The notes: generated by a model not told the origin, from the letters alone. Counted from the first letter of the stretch, positions 7,013 through 14,893 are shown. The stretch: DNA of 34,103 nucleotides from Candidatus Zixiibacteriota bacterium (GCA_030668485.1 DAOUTW010000047.1:1-34103); one strand, 5' to 3'. A program made the numbers and translations.

Positions 7013-8220
7013 GACATACCTGACAACAGTTTTATGGTTCGTTCCGCCTTTTTAATGGAATCGTAGAAGTTTTCATCCAGACGGTATTTCTTTACCAGTT
7101 CGCGGCGCATCGCCAGCGGTTCGGATATTTCCTTTTTGACATGCCCGACAGCCTCACGGAAAGGCCCCTGCCCCAGTTGAACAAAGATAAATTCCAACTG
7201 CTCATTGAGCATCTCTTCCAGCATCGCCAGAATCCGATGCATTCGGACCGTGTCCGGTATTTTGCGGACCTCTTCGAGGAATTTCTCGAAAGAGGGACCG
7301 GATTCGGAACTGACGTCGCATCCGGGGAAAAAGACCAGGAAGCCGCGTCTGAAACTGGAAATGAAACGGCTGTATCCCGGATTGCTTACGCCGACCACGC
7401 CTTCGATTACCTTGCGAATCTGCAGGAAACTGGAATTGTACAATTTAAAGATCAATCCCAGGATAATCTCCTCGACATCTTCGGTCGGCCCTATTTTATC
7501 CTCGGCCGCTTTGCCGGCCCCTTCGACCAACCCTGAAACGATCAACTTGTACAAAGCGCGACAACTGGGAAACTCACCGACCGGTGACGCCTCGATTATA
7601 TCCGGCAAGGTTCGTTCGCCATTTATGATCGAGATGATTTTGAATTCATCCAGAGACAGGACCACTTCATCGGCTTTGTTTTTCGGCATCAGCCTGATTC
7701 GGAGAAGAACATCGTTGGGCGGAAGTACTTTCTGGATTTCAAGCCATTCATCGATTCGGCGGGTTCCCTCCATGATAATATTCATGGTGGAAAGATTTAC
7801 CAGAAGCTTGACATTTTCCGGCGCATCCCCTTCCGCGAATGAAAATTCACCTTCGGACCAACTGAACAGATTATAAACAATCTCTTCAATCTGCATCCGC
7901 AGGCAGTCGGCGACCTCCTCCTTGTCGAACAGTTCCATGTCGATCAGGGTCGATCCCAGAGCCCGTCCGCTTTGTTTATGGAGGGTAATCGCCCGCTCCA
8001 AATCCTTCTTGCTTATTTTCCCTCGTTTGAGCAGGAGATTTCCGAGCAGATCTTCATTGGCATTGACGGAAGTGGCATAAATAATATTGCCTTCACGGAA
8101 GGCAATTTCTTTTCTACGGGAACCGCAAGAGACACTCAGGGTACCGGTTTTTTTGCCGGTTGAAAGCAATTGCAGCACATCCGGAAAAGAGACTGTTACT
8201 AAATTTCCAGTTAGGCCCAT
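7009..8220 (-). CDS. DUF4388 (PATAN-type) domain protein
   Basis: A 403-residue cytoplasmic protein. The first about 150 residues match the DUF4388/PATAN pattern: the opening MGLTGNLVTVSFPDVLQLL, then GTLSV, then EIAFREGNIIYATS, and a later helical part with FSWSEGEFSFAEGD. The middle and C-terminal parts (about 150-400) are mostly helical and unassigned. DUF4388 domains are common in signalling proteins of bacteria with roadblock/MglA switches, often next to response regulators or motility genes, which fits this neighbourhood. There is no clear Shine-Dalgarno sequence before the ATG; the conserved MGLTGNL opening is what fixes the start. It is the first gene of the minus-strand block, and its end overlaps the next gene by four bases. 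Confidence 0.83.
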   Translation of the reverse strand: MGLTGNLVTVSFPDVLQLLSTGKKTGTLSVSCGSRRKEIAFREGNIIYATSVNANEDLLGNLLLKRGKISKKDLERAITLHKQSGRALGSTLIDMELFDKEEVADCLRMQIEEIVYNLFSWSEGEFSFAEGDAPENVKLLVNLSTMNIIMEGTRRIDEWLEIQKVLPPNDVLLRIRLMPKNKADEVVLSLDEFKIISIINGERTLPDIIEASPVGEFPSCRALYKLIVSGLVEGAGKAAEDKIGPTEDVEEIILGLIFKLYNSSFLQIRKVIEGVVGVSNPGYSRFISSFRRGFLVFFPGCDVSSESGPSFEKFLEEVRKIPDTVRMHRILAMLEEMLNEQLEFIFVQLGQGPFREAVGHVKKEISEPLAMRRELVKKYRLDENFYDSIKKAERTIKLLSGMS

Positions 8221-8347
8221 ATCGTCTTATCTACAAACATGTTAGAGACAACTTTTGGCATTTTGCCATAGATTATTACCATTTCTTTATTTTTATCGGG
8301 AGAAAACCACAATATCTTAACCAATAACTTGTGAGTAAATGTTGGAG

Positions 8348-10603
8348 TTACAAGGACTGCCTTGGGGCAAAATTCTCCGATTGGATATAAACCGCCCCCT
8401 CCTCCAATTTGACAATTATTGGCGATTCGGGGCCTGGTAATACAAAACCATCTATATCATGATAAAGGTCAATGGGTTGTCTCAGCAATAAAATGGCTTT
8501 CCCCGGATCCGGGAGAGAGTTAATTTGGCGAATTTCGGCATAGTTTCTTATGGCGACAAAGTAACTTTGAATCTGAGATATTTTAGACGGTGGATACAAT
8601 TTTAGATTTTCGATCGTGGCGGCATATAATACTTGGACGGAATCGGGAAACTGAATCGCCACCAGTCCGTTTTCCGAATGAAAGGTATAGCCCGAATCAA
8701 GTGAATTGTCAGCATCCGGCGATCTCAGCTCCCAAATCGAGGGCGCTATTCCCTTGGGATCGATCTGACGCGGTCGAAAATCGAGGTCGTAACCTTTGTC
8801 ACTAACCTTGTTCAGACGGTTCTCCGTTCGGTAACGGCTTTCAATGAAAATGTAATAGCGCGGCAACGGCTGCTTTCTTCGCTCCAGGAATGGTATCAGG
8901 TCCTCGCTGAACGATTCCCGACGATCATGGCCATCCTGTCGAAACAATACCACTCCCTCTCCCCGATTCAAGATTACAGTCTGGGTTTTATACAGATTAT
9001 ATATCTCGACTTCGGGATTTTTATCCGAAGTCGGAAATAATATCATGACCAGCGCGATAATAACGACGAGGCTGAGAAAAGAAAGAAGTGGAACTCTAAG
9101 AAGGCGATAGCTGATCGCCAGCATGGTCATAATCACCCCCGCCAGAAGACCAAAGGCATAAACGGCTGAAAATGAGGTCGTGGTAGTCGAGGCATATTCC
9201 CATTGACCGAACCAAAGGACGACCAGATTGATCAACTCCAGCAGACGGTCCAGAAATATTCCCGGCAGTACTGCCGCCGCCGGCAGGATCAGATAGACCA
9301 GAAGCAGGATGGCGATACCTATCACGGCGGCTGATACCAGCGGCACCACGATGAGATTTGATATGGCCGTCACCAGTGATATTTCGCCGAAATAGTAGGC
9401 GGTAATCGGCGCTGATATCATGGTTGCGATAAGGGAGCAAGATATGATCAGCAGCAGGTATCGCCATAGTTGATTCATTCGGCGGTCGACGGTCAGCCGG
9501 TTTATATGCGGCAGAAACAGTATCAGGCCCCAGGTAACGGCGAAGGATAGTTGAAAGCCGATATCGAACAAATTGCCCGGATCGTAGATGATCAGGATGG
9601 TAGCGGCGGCCGCGATGATATTATGCAGATCGGCCCGGCGGTAGCAGGTGTGGGCGATCAGCAGCATCGCCGCCATTATCGAGGCTCGGATAACCGACGG
9701 TTGATTATATGACAGGTGAGTAAAAACCACGATTACAATCAGGAATGCAGCCAGGCGAATGATCCGGTTCAGTTTCAGATATCTCAAAAGAAAAGCGACC
9801 ACCACCAGAACCAGGGCGACATTCGATCCGGAGACAGCCAGCAGGTGCATGGTTCCGGTGCGGCGGAAAGCCAGGTAAACATCATCGGGGATATCCCTGG
9901 TTTCACCGATCAAAAATCCGGACGCCAGCGCGGCAGGTAATTCGGTGAGGTTTTCACGGAAGCATTTGAGAACCGATTGGCGGAGTTTGTTAATTTTTCG
10001 ACCGAAGAAGTTTCGTTGATCTTTTAGAATCATTATACCGCCGGGGTCGGCGATATGTATTATCCCATGAATGCCTTTGCCGCTGAGATAGCGGGCATAA
10101 TCGAACTGTCCCGGATATCCGGAGGTGAAAGGTTTCTTTAATGTGCCGGTGAAGCATATTCGATCGCCCAAAGAGAAATGAGTCGTTTCCCGACCGATGC
10201 TGACAAGGATCACTCCTGATGCATTCACAATCTCATGCCCGTCGGAAACCGAGTCAATTTCGCAGGCGATAATGGTTTTATGTCTTTTGAGCAGCGGCCA
10301 TTTGACTATTTTGCCGAAATAACGCAGCCTCTCCCCGCTATCAACAAAGCGACCGATATGATCACCGGGAAAAGATTGATACATTTTATTGGAATTCAGA
10401 AATGCCGCCGAGATAATAAGGAGAGACAGGGGTAGCACGAAGTACTTCCCCGGCAGGCGCAAAAAACCATACAGGAGAAAACAGGCCGCCGCAACAAAGA
10501 CGGCAACGAGAACCGGCAGGCCGGGGTTGAGCTTAAGTCCAAGAAGAGTCCCTGCGATGGTGCCGATCAGCAGAACCACGGCCGGATAACGAAAGCCAAA
10601 CAT
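8348..10603 (-). CDS. comEC: ComEC/Rec2-family DNA uptake channel with atypical C-terminal domain
   Basis: Polytopic inner-membrane protein that in competent bacteria passes single-stranded DNA into the cytoplasm. The 751 residues contain an N-terminal membrane segment pair, the DUF4131-type soluble domain with the family motif GYPGQFDYARYLSGKGIHG (162-180), and the Competence domain starting FRRTGTMHLLAVSGSNVAL (about 246-264) with many helices to about 525. Residues about 531-751 occupy the place of the metallo-beta-lactamase domain but have no HxHxDH motif; the usual DVGQGD turn is replaced by NRGEGV. The gene starts 15 bases after murJ with no visible ribosome-binding site, so it may depend on coupling. 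Together with pilB and pilT nearby it suggests natural transformation, although the channel could be used otherwise. Confidence 0.9.
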   Translation of the reverse strand: MFGFRYPAVVLLIGTIAGTLLGLKLNPGLPVLVAVFVAAACFLLYGFLRLPGKYFVLPLSLLIISAAFLNSNKMYQSFPGDHIGRFVDSGERLRYFGKIVKWPLLKRHKTIIACEIDSVSDGHEIVNASGVILVSIGRETTHFSLGDRICFTGTLKKPFTSGYPGQFDYARYLSGKGIHGIIHIADPGGIMILKDQRNFFGRKINKLRQSVLKCFRENLTELPAALASGFLIGETRDIPDDVYLAFRRTGTMHLLAVSGSNVALVLVVVAFLLRYLKLNRIIRLAAFLIVIVVFTHLSYNQPSVIRASIMAAMLLIAHTCYRRADLHNIIAAAATILIIYDPGNLFDIGFQLSFAVTWGLILFLPHINRLTVDRRMNQLWRYLLLIISCSLIATMISAPITAYYFGEISLVTAISNLIVVPLVSAAVIGIAILLLVYLILPAAAVLPGIFLDRLLELINLVVLWFGQWEYASTTTTSFSAVYAFGLLAGVIMTMLAISYRLLRVPLLSFLSLVVIIALVMILFPTSDKNPEVEIYNLYKTQTVILNRGEGVVLFRQDGHDRRESFSEDLIPFLERRKQPLPRYYIFIESRYRTENRLNKVSDKGYDLDFRPRQIDPKGIAPSIWELRSPDADNSLDSGYTFHSENGLVAIQFPDSVQVLYAATIENLKLYPPSKISQIQSYFVAIRNYAEIRQINSLPDPGKAILLLRQPIDLYHDIDGFVLPGPESPIIVKLEEGAVYIQSENFAPRQSL

Positions 10604-10618
10604 AATTAAATTTTTGTA

Positions 10619-12169
10619 CTACTTGTTCGTACCCCCGGAAAAGCTAGGAATATTTTTCATGACGAATGAGATCAGGAGATAAATAATGGCCGCCGCCCCG
10701 AGAAGAATTGCCATCCTCTCCATTCGCCCCACAAAACTGCTACCAAGCGAAATAAGCCAGTCGCTTCGCTTGATAAAATATAATATAAGCCAGCACAGAA
10801 CCGAAGACAATAATGATTTAATAAAATATGACATCGGGATATTGAGCCGTATCGGTTTTACCACCTTCGGCAGATTGTACAATAGTAAACTGAAGTTAAC
10901 CAGTCCTCCCAGGCCGGTAGCCAGCGCCAGTCCGGCGAAACCGAGGAATGGAATAAAAATAAAGTTGGCCCCCAGATTGACGACCACCGCGACAATGGAA
11001 TACCTCATCGGTTTGACGGAATTTTTAAGGGCGTAATATACCGGTGCGGTGACCCGTACTCCGGCGAAACCGATCAGGCCGACGCTGAACCAAATCAAGG
11101 CCTGATAGGTATTGAAAGTGTCATTGGCGGTGAAGCGGCCATGTTGGAACAGCAGACCGATTATCTCATCGCCGCAAACGACAAAAAAGGCGGCGACCGG
11201 AAAGACCAGGAAGAAACATAGCTGGATGGCCCGATAAAAAGTCCTGGCCAGCCCCTCGGTATCATTGTCGGCGGCCAGAGCGGAAGCTTTGGGCAGGGCT
11301 ACGGTCCCGAGAGCGACGGCGATAATTCCCAACGGCAGATGCATCACCCGGTAGGAATAGGTCAGATAAGAGACCGACCCGGTCGCCAGAAAAGAAGCCA
11401 GCAAAGTATTGACAAAGATATTGATCCGGCCGGCGGCCAGACCCCCGATCATAGGCGCCATCAATTTGCCGATTCGGGCCAGACCTTCGTTTTTGAACTG
11501 AGGTCGAAACCGGAAGCGGAAGCCGATCCGCCGCAGGCTGGGAAGCTGGATCGCAAACTGTCCGACTCCTCCCAACAAAACTCCGAAAGCGATTCCGAAA
11601 ATGGGGCGTTCGAGATAAGGGCAGATGAGGTAGGCGGCCGAAATCACCCCGATATTGAACATGGCCGGCGCCAGGGCCGGTACGGCAAAACGATCGAAGG
11701 AATTGAGGATCGACATCACCAGAGCGGCCAGGGCGACCAGCAGCAGGAAAGGAAACATCACCATCGTCAATTGGGTGGTCAATTCGCTTTTTCCCGCAAT
11801 ATCACCGAAACCGGGAGCGATTAATTTGACCAGATAGGGCGAGAGTAGAATTCCGGCAAAGACGATAAGCGCCAGGATAATAGTCAATACCGAGAAACAG
11901 ACCTGGGCCAGTTCAAAGGCGGCTTCACGGCCATCCTGTTTCAATTCCCGCTTAAAGACCGGCACAAAGGCTGACGAAAGGGCCCCTTCGGCAAAAAGAT
12001 CACGCAATAAATTGGGAATTCGGAAGGCGGCAAAAAAGGCATCGGCGACCATTGAGGCCCCGAAGAGGTGGGCAAAAACCTGTTCCCGGACCAAACCCAG
12101 GATTCGGGACAGGAAAGTCCCTGAAGCTACCTGGGAAAATGCTTTGGTAAAACCTTTTTTTATCGCCAT
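10619..12169 (-). CDS. murJ: Lipid II flippase MurJ
   Basis: A 516-residue polytopic protein of the MurJ/MviN family, which moves lipid-linked peptidoglycan precursors across the inner membrane. The N-terminus carries the family signature: ASGTFLSRILGLVREQVFA at about 16-34, followed by GASMVADAFFAAFRIPNLLRDLFAEGA with its conserved charged residues, then SSAFVPVF. About fourteen hydrophobic segments follow, as expected, including the VTAPVYYALKNSVKPM segment typical of the family. The ATG at 12167-12169 gives the normal N-terminus. It is divergent from rpsT, with about 70 bases between them containing the rpsT promoter, and is followed by comEC after 15 bases, so the two are probably one transcript. 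Confidence 0.95.
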   Translation of the reverse strand: MAIKKGFTKAFSQVASGTFLSRILGLVREQVFAHLFGASMVADAFFAAFRIPNLLRDLFAEGALSSAFVPVFKRELKQDGREAAFELAQVCFSVLTIILALIVFAGILLSPYLVKLIAPGFGDIAGKSELTTQLTMVMFPFLLLVALAALVMSILNSFDRFAVPALAPAMFNIGVISAAYLICPYLERPIFGIAFGVLLGGVGQFAIQLPSLRRIGFRFRFRPQFKNEGLARIGKLMAPMIGGLAAGRINIFVNTLLASFLATGSVSYLTYSYRVMHLPLGIIAVALGTVALPKASALAADNDTEGLARTFYRAIQLCFFLVFPVAAFFVVCGDEIIGLLFQHGRFTANDTFNTYQALIWFSVGLIGFAGVRVTAPVYYALKNSVKPMRYSIVAVVVNLGANFIFIPFLGFAGLALATGLGGLVNFSLLLYNLPKVVKPIRLNIPMSYFIKSLLSSVLCWLILYFIKRSDWLISLGSSFVGRMERMAILLGAAAIIYLLISFVMKNIPSFSGGTNK

Positions 12170-12177
12170 TTAGTCTC

Positions 12178-12207
12178 TTGACACAGTTTCAAAAACTGTT
12201 ATATTAT
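12178..12207 (+). promoter_or_regulatory. Strong sigma-70 promoter for rpsT with palindrome in the spacer
   Basis: A perfect -35 TTGACA (12178-12183) is followed by TATATT (12200-12205, 16-base spacer) or TATTAT (12202-12207, 18-base spacer). The spacer contains a perfect inverted repeat with seven-base arms, ACAGTTT (12183-12189) and AAACTGT (12193-12199), separated by three bases. A strong promoter is expected for a ribosomal protein gene. The palindrome placed between the two boxes could be an operator or chance symmetry; no regulator is identified. Confidence 0.65.
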
Positions 12208-12241
12208 GTGGCTTTGTTGAGAAAAATGAAAGGAGATTTTC

Positions 12242-12505
12242 TTGCCACACCACAAATCGTGCGTGAAAAGACTGCGGATATCCGGAGAAGAACGCGTCCG
12301 AAATAATGCACTGAGAACTGTTTTACGGAAAACTATGAAAGATGCTCGCGATAAAATTGCTGAGGGAGAATCTTTTGATTTGAATCACGCCTACGCCGAT
12401 ATCGATCGTGTCTGTAGCAAAGGTGTCATTCCGAAAAACAGAGCATCGCGCCTGAAATCCCGCCTGGCTAAAGCGGCCGGGAAAATCACCGCGACCAAGA
12501 GTTAA
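12242..12505 (+). CDS. rpsT: 30S ribosomal protein S20
   Basis: An 87-residue basic protein that binds 16S rRNA in the small subunit. It starts with the family opening MPHHKSCVKRLRISGEERVR and continues with the helical Lys/Arg/Ala-rich pattern, ending SRLKSRLAKAAGKI, which matches the normal S20 length. The start codon is TTG (12242-12244), supported by AAAGGAGA about seven bases upstream and by the conserved MPxHKS opening; no ATG is available in this frame. It is transcribed alone from its own promoter. Its stop codon overlaps the stop of the convergent flavoprotein gene: both TAA codons lie within the four bases 12502-12505. Confidence 0.97.
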   Translation: MPHHKSCVKRLRISGEERVRNNALRTVLRKTMKDARDKIAEGESFDLNHAYADIDRVCSKGVIPKNRASRLKSRLAKAAGKITATKS

Positions 12506-13683
12506 AAAAGATGACGGGCGAGCCGCACCAGACGCGGCTCACCGGATATGACCGATTTTATCATCGCAGCCGGATCAACCGATCCGGCTTTTCTCTCGGA
12601 CAGATATCTCTTCAAGAACCGGGCAAAAATTTCCCAGTCTTCGTCATTGAACTTGGTGAAGAGGGCATGAGCCTTTTTAAATAATCTTAAATCCCGCCCT
12701 ATTTCATCGTCGACTTTTTTTCGGTAGACCGAGACCATCTTATTCCGGTTGATCGAACCGTCGGCTGCCATGAGAACCGTTTCTGCCGCCAGTTTACCGG
12801 TATGTAAGGCTCGGTTGATGCCGGCCCCGGTCAACGAATCGATCGTGCGAGCGGCGTCACCGGCCAGAAGCAAACAATCGCGTCCCAGATTATTCAGGCC
12901 GAGAAATTTCGGCACCAGGCCACAGGTCTCAAACTCGATCTTATAATCACCGTATTTTTCGCGGAGGAAATTATCAAGGCGATGGCGCAATTCCCCGCAA
13001 TCGTTATGGGCAGGATTGAGACCGAGACCGATATTGGCGGCCCGATCCGATTTCGGGAATACCCAAAGGTAGCCATCGGTGGAATACTTTTCGCCGATAT
13101 AAAACTCAAGAGTCTTCGGATCAATATCTATTCCTGAGACCCGATACTGCAGGCTGGAGTCATTCTGATCGGGACCAAGCAGAGTATCTATTCCGGCCAT
13201 CCTCCCGATCATCGATTCGACGCCGTCGGCGGCGATTATATAGTCGGCTTCGACCTGACGGTGGCCTTCTTCGGTTTCAATGACAACCTTTGCCGGATTA
13301 CCAGACGGCAATTCCAATCCGCAGGCATACGCCTCGGTTTGAAGTTCGGCGCCGTTGGACACCGCCTTTTCGGACAGAAATCGGTCAAAAGCGGGACGAT
13401 CGAGAACCATCCCGGCAAATTCCTGAAGATCATAATCAATTCGATAGCCGGAGGAAACGGTAAGAGTGATGCTGTCGATTTCAGTGGCGATGAAACACGG
13501 ATCGGGGTCAATAAAGTTCTGCATCCCCTCCAATGATACCGCCTCGGCGCAGGCCAGCCGATAGCCGACCTCCCGGTCCCGTTCCAGCAAAAGGGTATCG
13601 AGACCGCCGGCGGCGGCAGTCAATGCGGCATATGACCCGGCCGGGCCGGCTCCGATGACTACCAGTTGATAGCGTCTCTTCAT
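12502..13683 (-). CDS. Geranylgeranyl reductase-family FAD-dependent oxidoreductase
   Basis: A 393-residue flavoprotein of the geranylgeranyl reductase (GGR) family, which saturates double bonds in isoprenoid chains such as quinone side chains or polyprenyl lipids. Visible are the FAD-binding GAGPAGS (11-17), the acidic residue in LLLERD (31-36), the GGR signature YLWVFP (205-210) followed by the GLG turn at 219-221, and the second FAD motif LLAGDAARTIDSLTGAGIN (272-290). The gene overlaps the upstream ferredoxin by four bases (ATGA), and the ferredoxin is the probable electron donor. The exact isoprenoid substrate cannot be read from the sequence; menaquinone or a membrane lipid are candidates. 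It ends convergent with rpsT. Confidence 0.88.
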   Translation of the reverse strand: MKRRYQLVVIGAGPAGSYAALTAAAGGLDTLLLERDREVGYRLACAEAVSLEGMQNFIDPDPCFIATEIDSITLTVSSGYRIDYDLQEFAGMVLDRPAFDRFLSEKAVSNGAELQTEAYACGLELPSGNPAKVVIETEEGHRQVEADYIIAADGVESMIGRMAGIDTLLGPDQNDSSLQYRVSGIDIDPKTLEFYIGEKYSTDGYLWVFPKSDRAANIGLGLNPAHNDCGELRHRLDNFLREKYGDYKIEFETCGLVPKFLGLNNLGRDCLLLAGDAARTIDSLTGAGINRALHTGKLAAETVLMAADGSINRNKMVSVYRKKVDDEIGRDLRLFKKAHALFTKFNDEDWEIFARFLKRYLSERKAGSVDPAAMIKSVISGEPRLVRLARHLF

Positions 13684-13868
13684 GTCCCGGCTCCATTGCA
13701 GTCAATCATAAGTGCCTGGACCGGGCAAACCATGACGCAAATGCCACACAAGGTACATATGTCGGTATCAGCCTTAAGGCCGGTGAGGTCGTGAAAAAGG
13801 GCAGCCTCGGGACAGAGACCGATACATCCGGCACAGGAAAGGCAACATTTTTCGTCAATTATGAGCAT
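13680..13868 (-). CDS. Ferredoxin with two [4Fe-4S] clusters
   Basis: A 62-residue electron carrier with two cysteine motifs, CLSCAGCIGLCP and CTLCGICVMVCP, both C-x2-C-x2-C-x3-C-P, each binding a [4Fe-4S] cluster with one cysteine exchanged between halves. The ATG at 13866-13868 (MLIIDEKCC) gives a standard bacterial ferredoxin. An upstream in-frame TTG (13911-13913) would add 15 residues, but these are encoded by the terminator hairpin, so I reject it. No clear Shine-Dalgarno sequence precedes the ATG, because the terminator's T-run abuts it. It overlaps the flavoprotein gene by four bases and very likely reduces that enzyme. Confidence 0.88.
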   Translation of the reverse strand: MLIIDEKCCLSCAGCIGLCPEAALFHDLTGLKADTDICTLCGICVMVCPVQALMIDCNGAGT

Positions 13869-13902
13869 AAAAAAAACCCGGTCCAAATTAGCAGGACCGG
13901 GT
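13869..13902 (-). terminator. Intrinsic terminator after the ParB-like gene
   Basis: Read on the minus strand, ACCCGGTCC (13894-13902) pairs perfectly over nine bases with GGACCGGGT (13876-13884) around a nine-base loop, and the strand continues with a run of eight T (13869-13876). This is a textbook rho-independent terminator for the gene ending at 13923. It stops directly at the ferredoxin ATG, so readthrough or a promoter inside it must supply the ferredoxin transcript. Confidence 0.85.
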
Positions 13903-13922
13903 GATTTATTCAACCATTTTTT

Positions 13923-14723
13923 TTAGCCATTGAACATAAAAACGCCGCCGTCATAATAATTGACACGATCGGAGGAGATGCGCATCTGGAGCATTTGCCG
14001 AAGGAAAAGCTCCTTTTCACTGGCGGGAACTTTTTCGCGGAGAACCGAGAGCGAGTAATCGACACCCAAGACACGATTCGGATGATTGACCCGGACGATC
14101 CCGCGAGGAAGGCAGACATCATGGAGGGCCAGCCCGGCCAATTCCGGAAGTGAAAAATAGGGCGGAAAAACGGCGACTGAAGCTTTGGAAAAACCTCTGA
14201 GAACGTCGGAATCATGATAGTCGAGTTTGACCCGATAATTCGTATGATGGCAGGAAATATGATTCAGCAACATGGCACAGATATCGGAACGAATCATATA
14301 TGATTTCGAGGTCAGGGTCAGCCGTTGTCTTGACTTGTCGGGGAACCTGAACTCGGCCTGATTGGCCGCCAGATCGCCGTCGCTTGAAATCTCAATCCGG
14401 ATCTGTTTGGGGAACCTTTCACAAAATTCAAGCAAATTGTCACGGCTGCATTTATCGACCACTCTTTGCCACGGACGAACCGATAAAACATTCATATCGG
14501 CCAGTTGGACCGGAATATGGACTACGTCGAGAGATTCCAGAGCCATGATTATCGATACATCGTCGAGAATCAGGTATTTATCATCGAGGGGATAAACCAG
14601 CAAGGGGTTTTTCAATTTGCCGTCACGATTAATATCCTGCGCAATCTTAACGGCGCGTTCATCGGAGGGCAGCTCAAATGAGATTACCTGAGCGGAGGGG
14701 ATGATTTTCAGCTTTTCAATCAT
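13923..14723 (-). CDS. ParB/sulfiredoxin-fold-like protein, possibly SbnI-related
   Basis: A 266-residue cytoplasmic protein. The N-terminal part (residues about 1-75) follows the ParB N-terminal layout: an opening strand, ERAVKIAQDINRDGKLKNPLLVYPLDDKYLILDD, a helix with IIMALESL and the closing strand VVHIPVQLAD. The usual catalytic or binding motif after the strand (DGHHR-like) is replaced by LDDVSI, so nucleotide-dependent catalysis is doubtful. The C-terminal part contains CLPRGIVRVNHPNRVLGVDY, which resembles the corresponding region of SbnI/free-serine-kinase proteins. The family link is made by eye and is tentative. AGGA eight bases upstream supports the ATG at 14721-14723. The gene ends in its own strong terminator and appears to be a single-gene unit. 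Confidence 0.55.
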   Translation of the reverse strand: MIEKLKIIPSAQVISFELPSDERAVKIAQDINRDGKLKNPLLVYPLDDKYLILDDVSIIMALESLDVVHIPVQLADMNVLSVRPWQRVVDKCSRDNLLEFCERFPKQIRIEISSDGDLAANQAEFRFPDKSRQRLTLTSKSYMIRSDICAMLLNHISCHHTNYRVKLDYHDSDVLRGFSKASVAVFPPYFSLPELAGLALHDVCLPRGIVRVNHPNRVLGVDYSLSVLREKVPASEKELFLRQMLQMRISSDRVNYYDGGVFMFNG

Positions 14724-14812
14724 GTCAGTCGTCCTGTTTCATAAAGGTCTATGACCTCAATTTAGCAAAGTCGATGCCGTCGATCGTTTTTTTGATGAAA
14801 TAAAGAGGAGTA

Positions 14813-14893
14813 ATGGACAAAAAATCTTTGTTGGGAGCCAATGAATTAGGCGGAGGCGGAGGCTCTCTATTCGAGTCTCCAATCCATATTTAA
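14813..14893 (+). CDS. Possible small glycine-rich peptide (26 aa), doubtful
   Basis: A short frame in the gap 14724-14957 encodes a 26-residue peptide, MDKKSLLGANELGGGGGS followed by eight more residues. AGAGGAG precedes the ATG but only two bases away, closer than ideal. Part of it coincides with a stem-loop (14858-14880). It has no recognisable homology and may be chance. The rest of this 234-base gap shows no gene. Confidence 0.2.
   Translation: MDKKSLLGANELGGGGGSLFESPIHI
14858..14880 (+). other. Stem-loop in the gap upstream of the ParB-like gene
   Basis: GGAGGCTC (14858-14865) pairs with GAGTCTCC (14873-14880), including one G-T pair, around a seven-base loop. There is no T-run, so it is not a standard terminator. 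On the minus strand one pair becomes an A-C mismatch, which favours a plus-strand RNA if it is functional at all. Confidence 0.3.

Noticed and set aside
8221-8347. Inverted repeat TGGCA-AAA-TGCCA as a sigma-54 promoter for the DUF4388 gene
   Set aside because: The spacing between GG and GC is too short for a -24/-12 promoter; it may be chance symmetry or a small operator.
13869-13913. Longer ferredoxin starting at TTG 13913
   Set aside because: The added residues are encoded by the terminator hairpin and are not part of the ferredoxin fold.
14851-14890. A tRNA-like T-arm look
   Set aside because: The stem-loop has a TTCGAG-like loop, but no anticodon arm, D arm or acceptor stem could be assembled around it.
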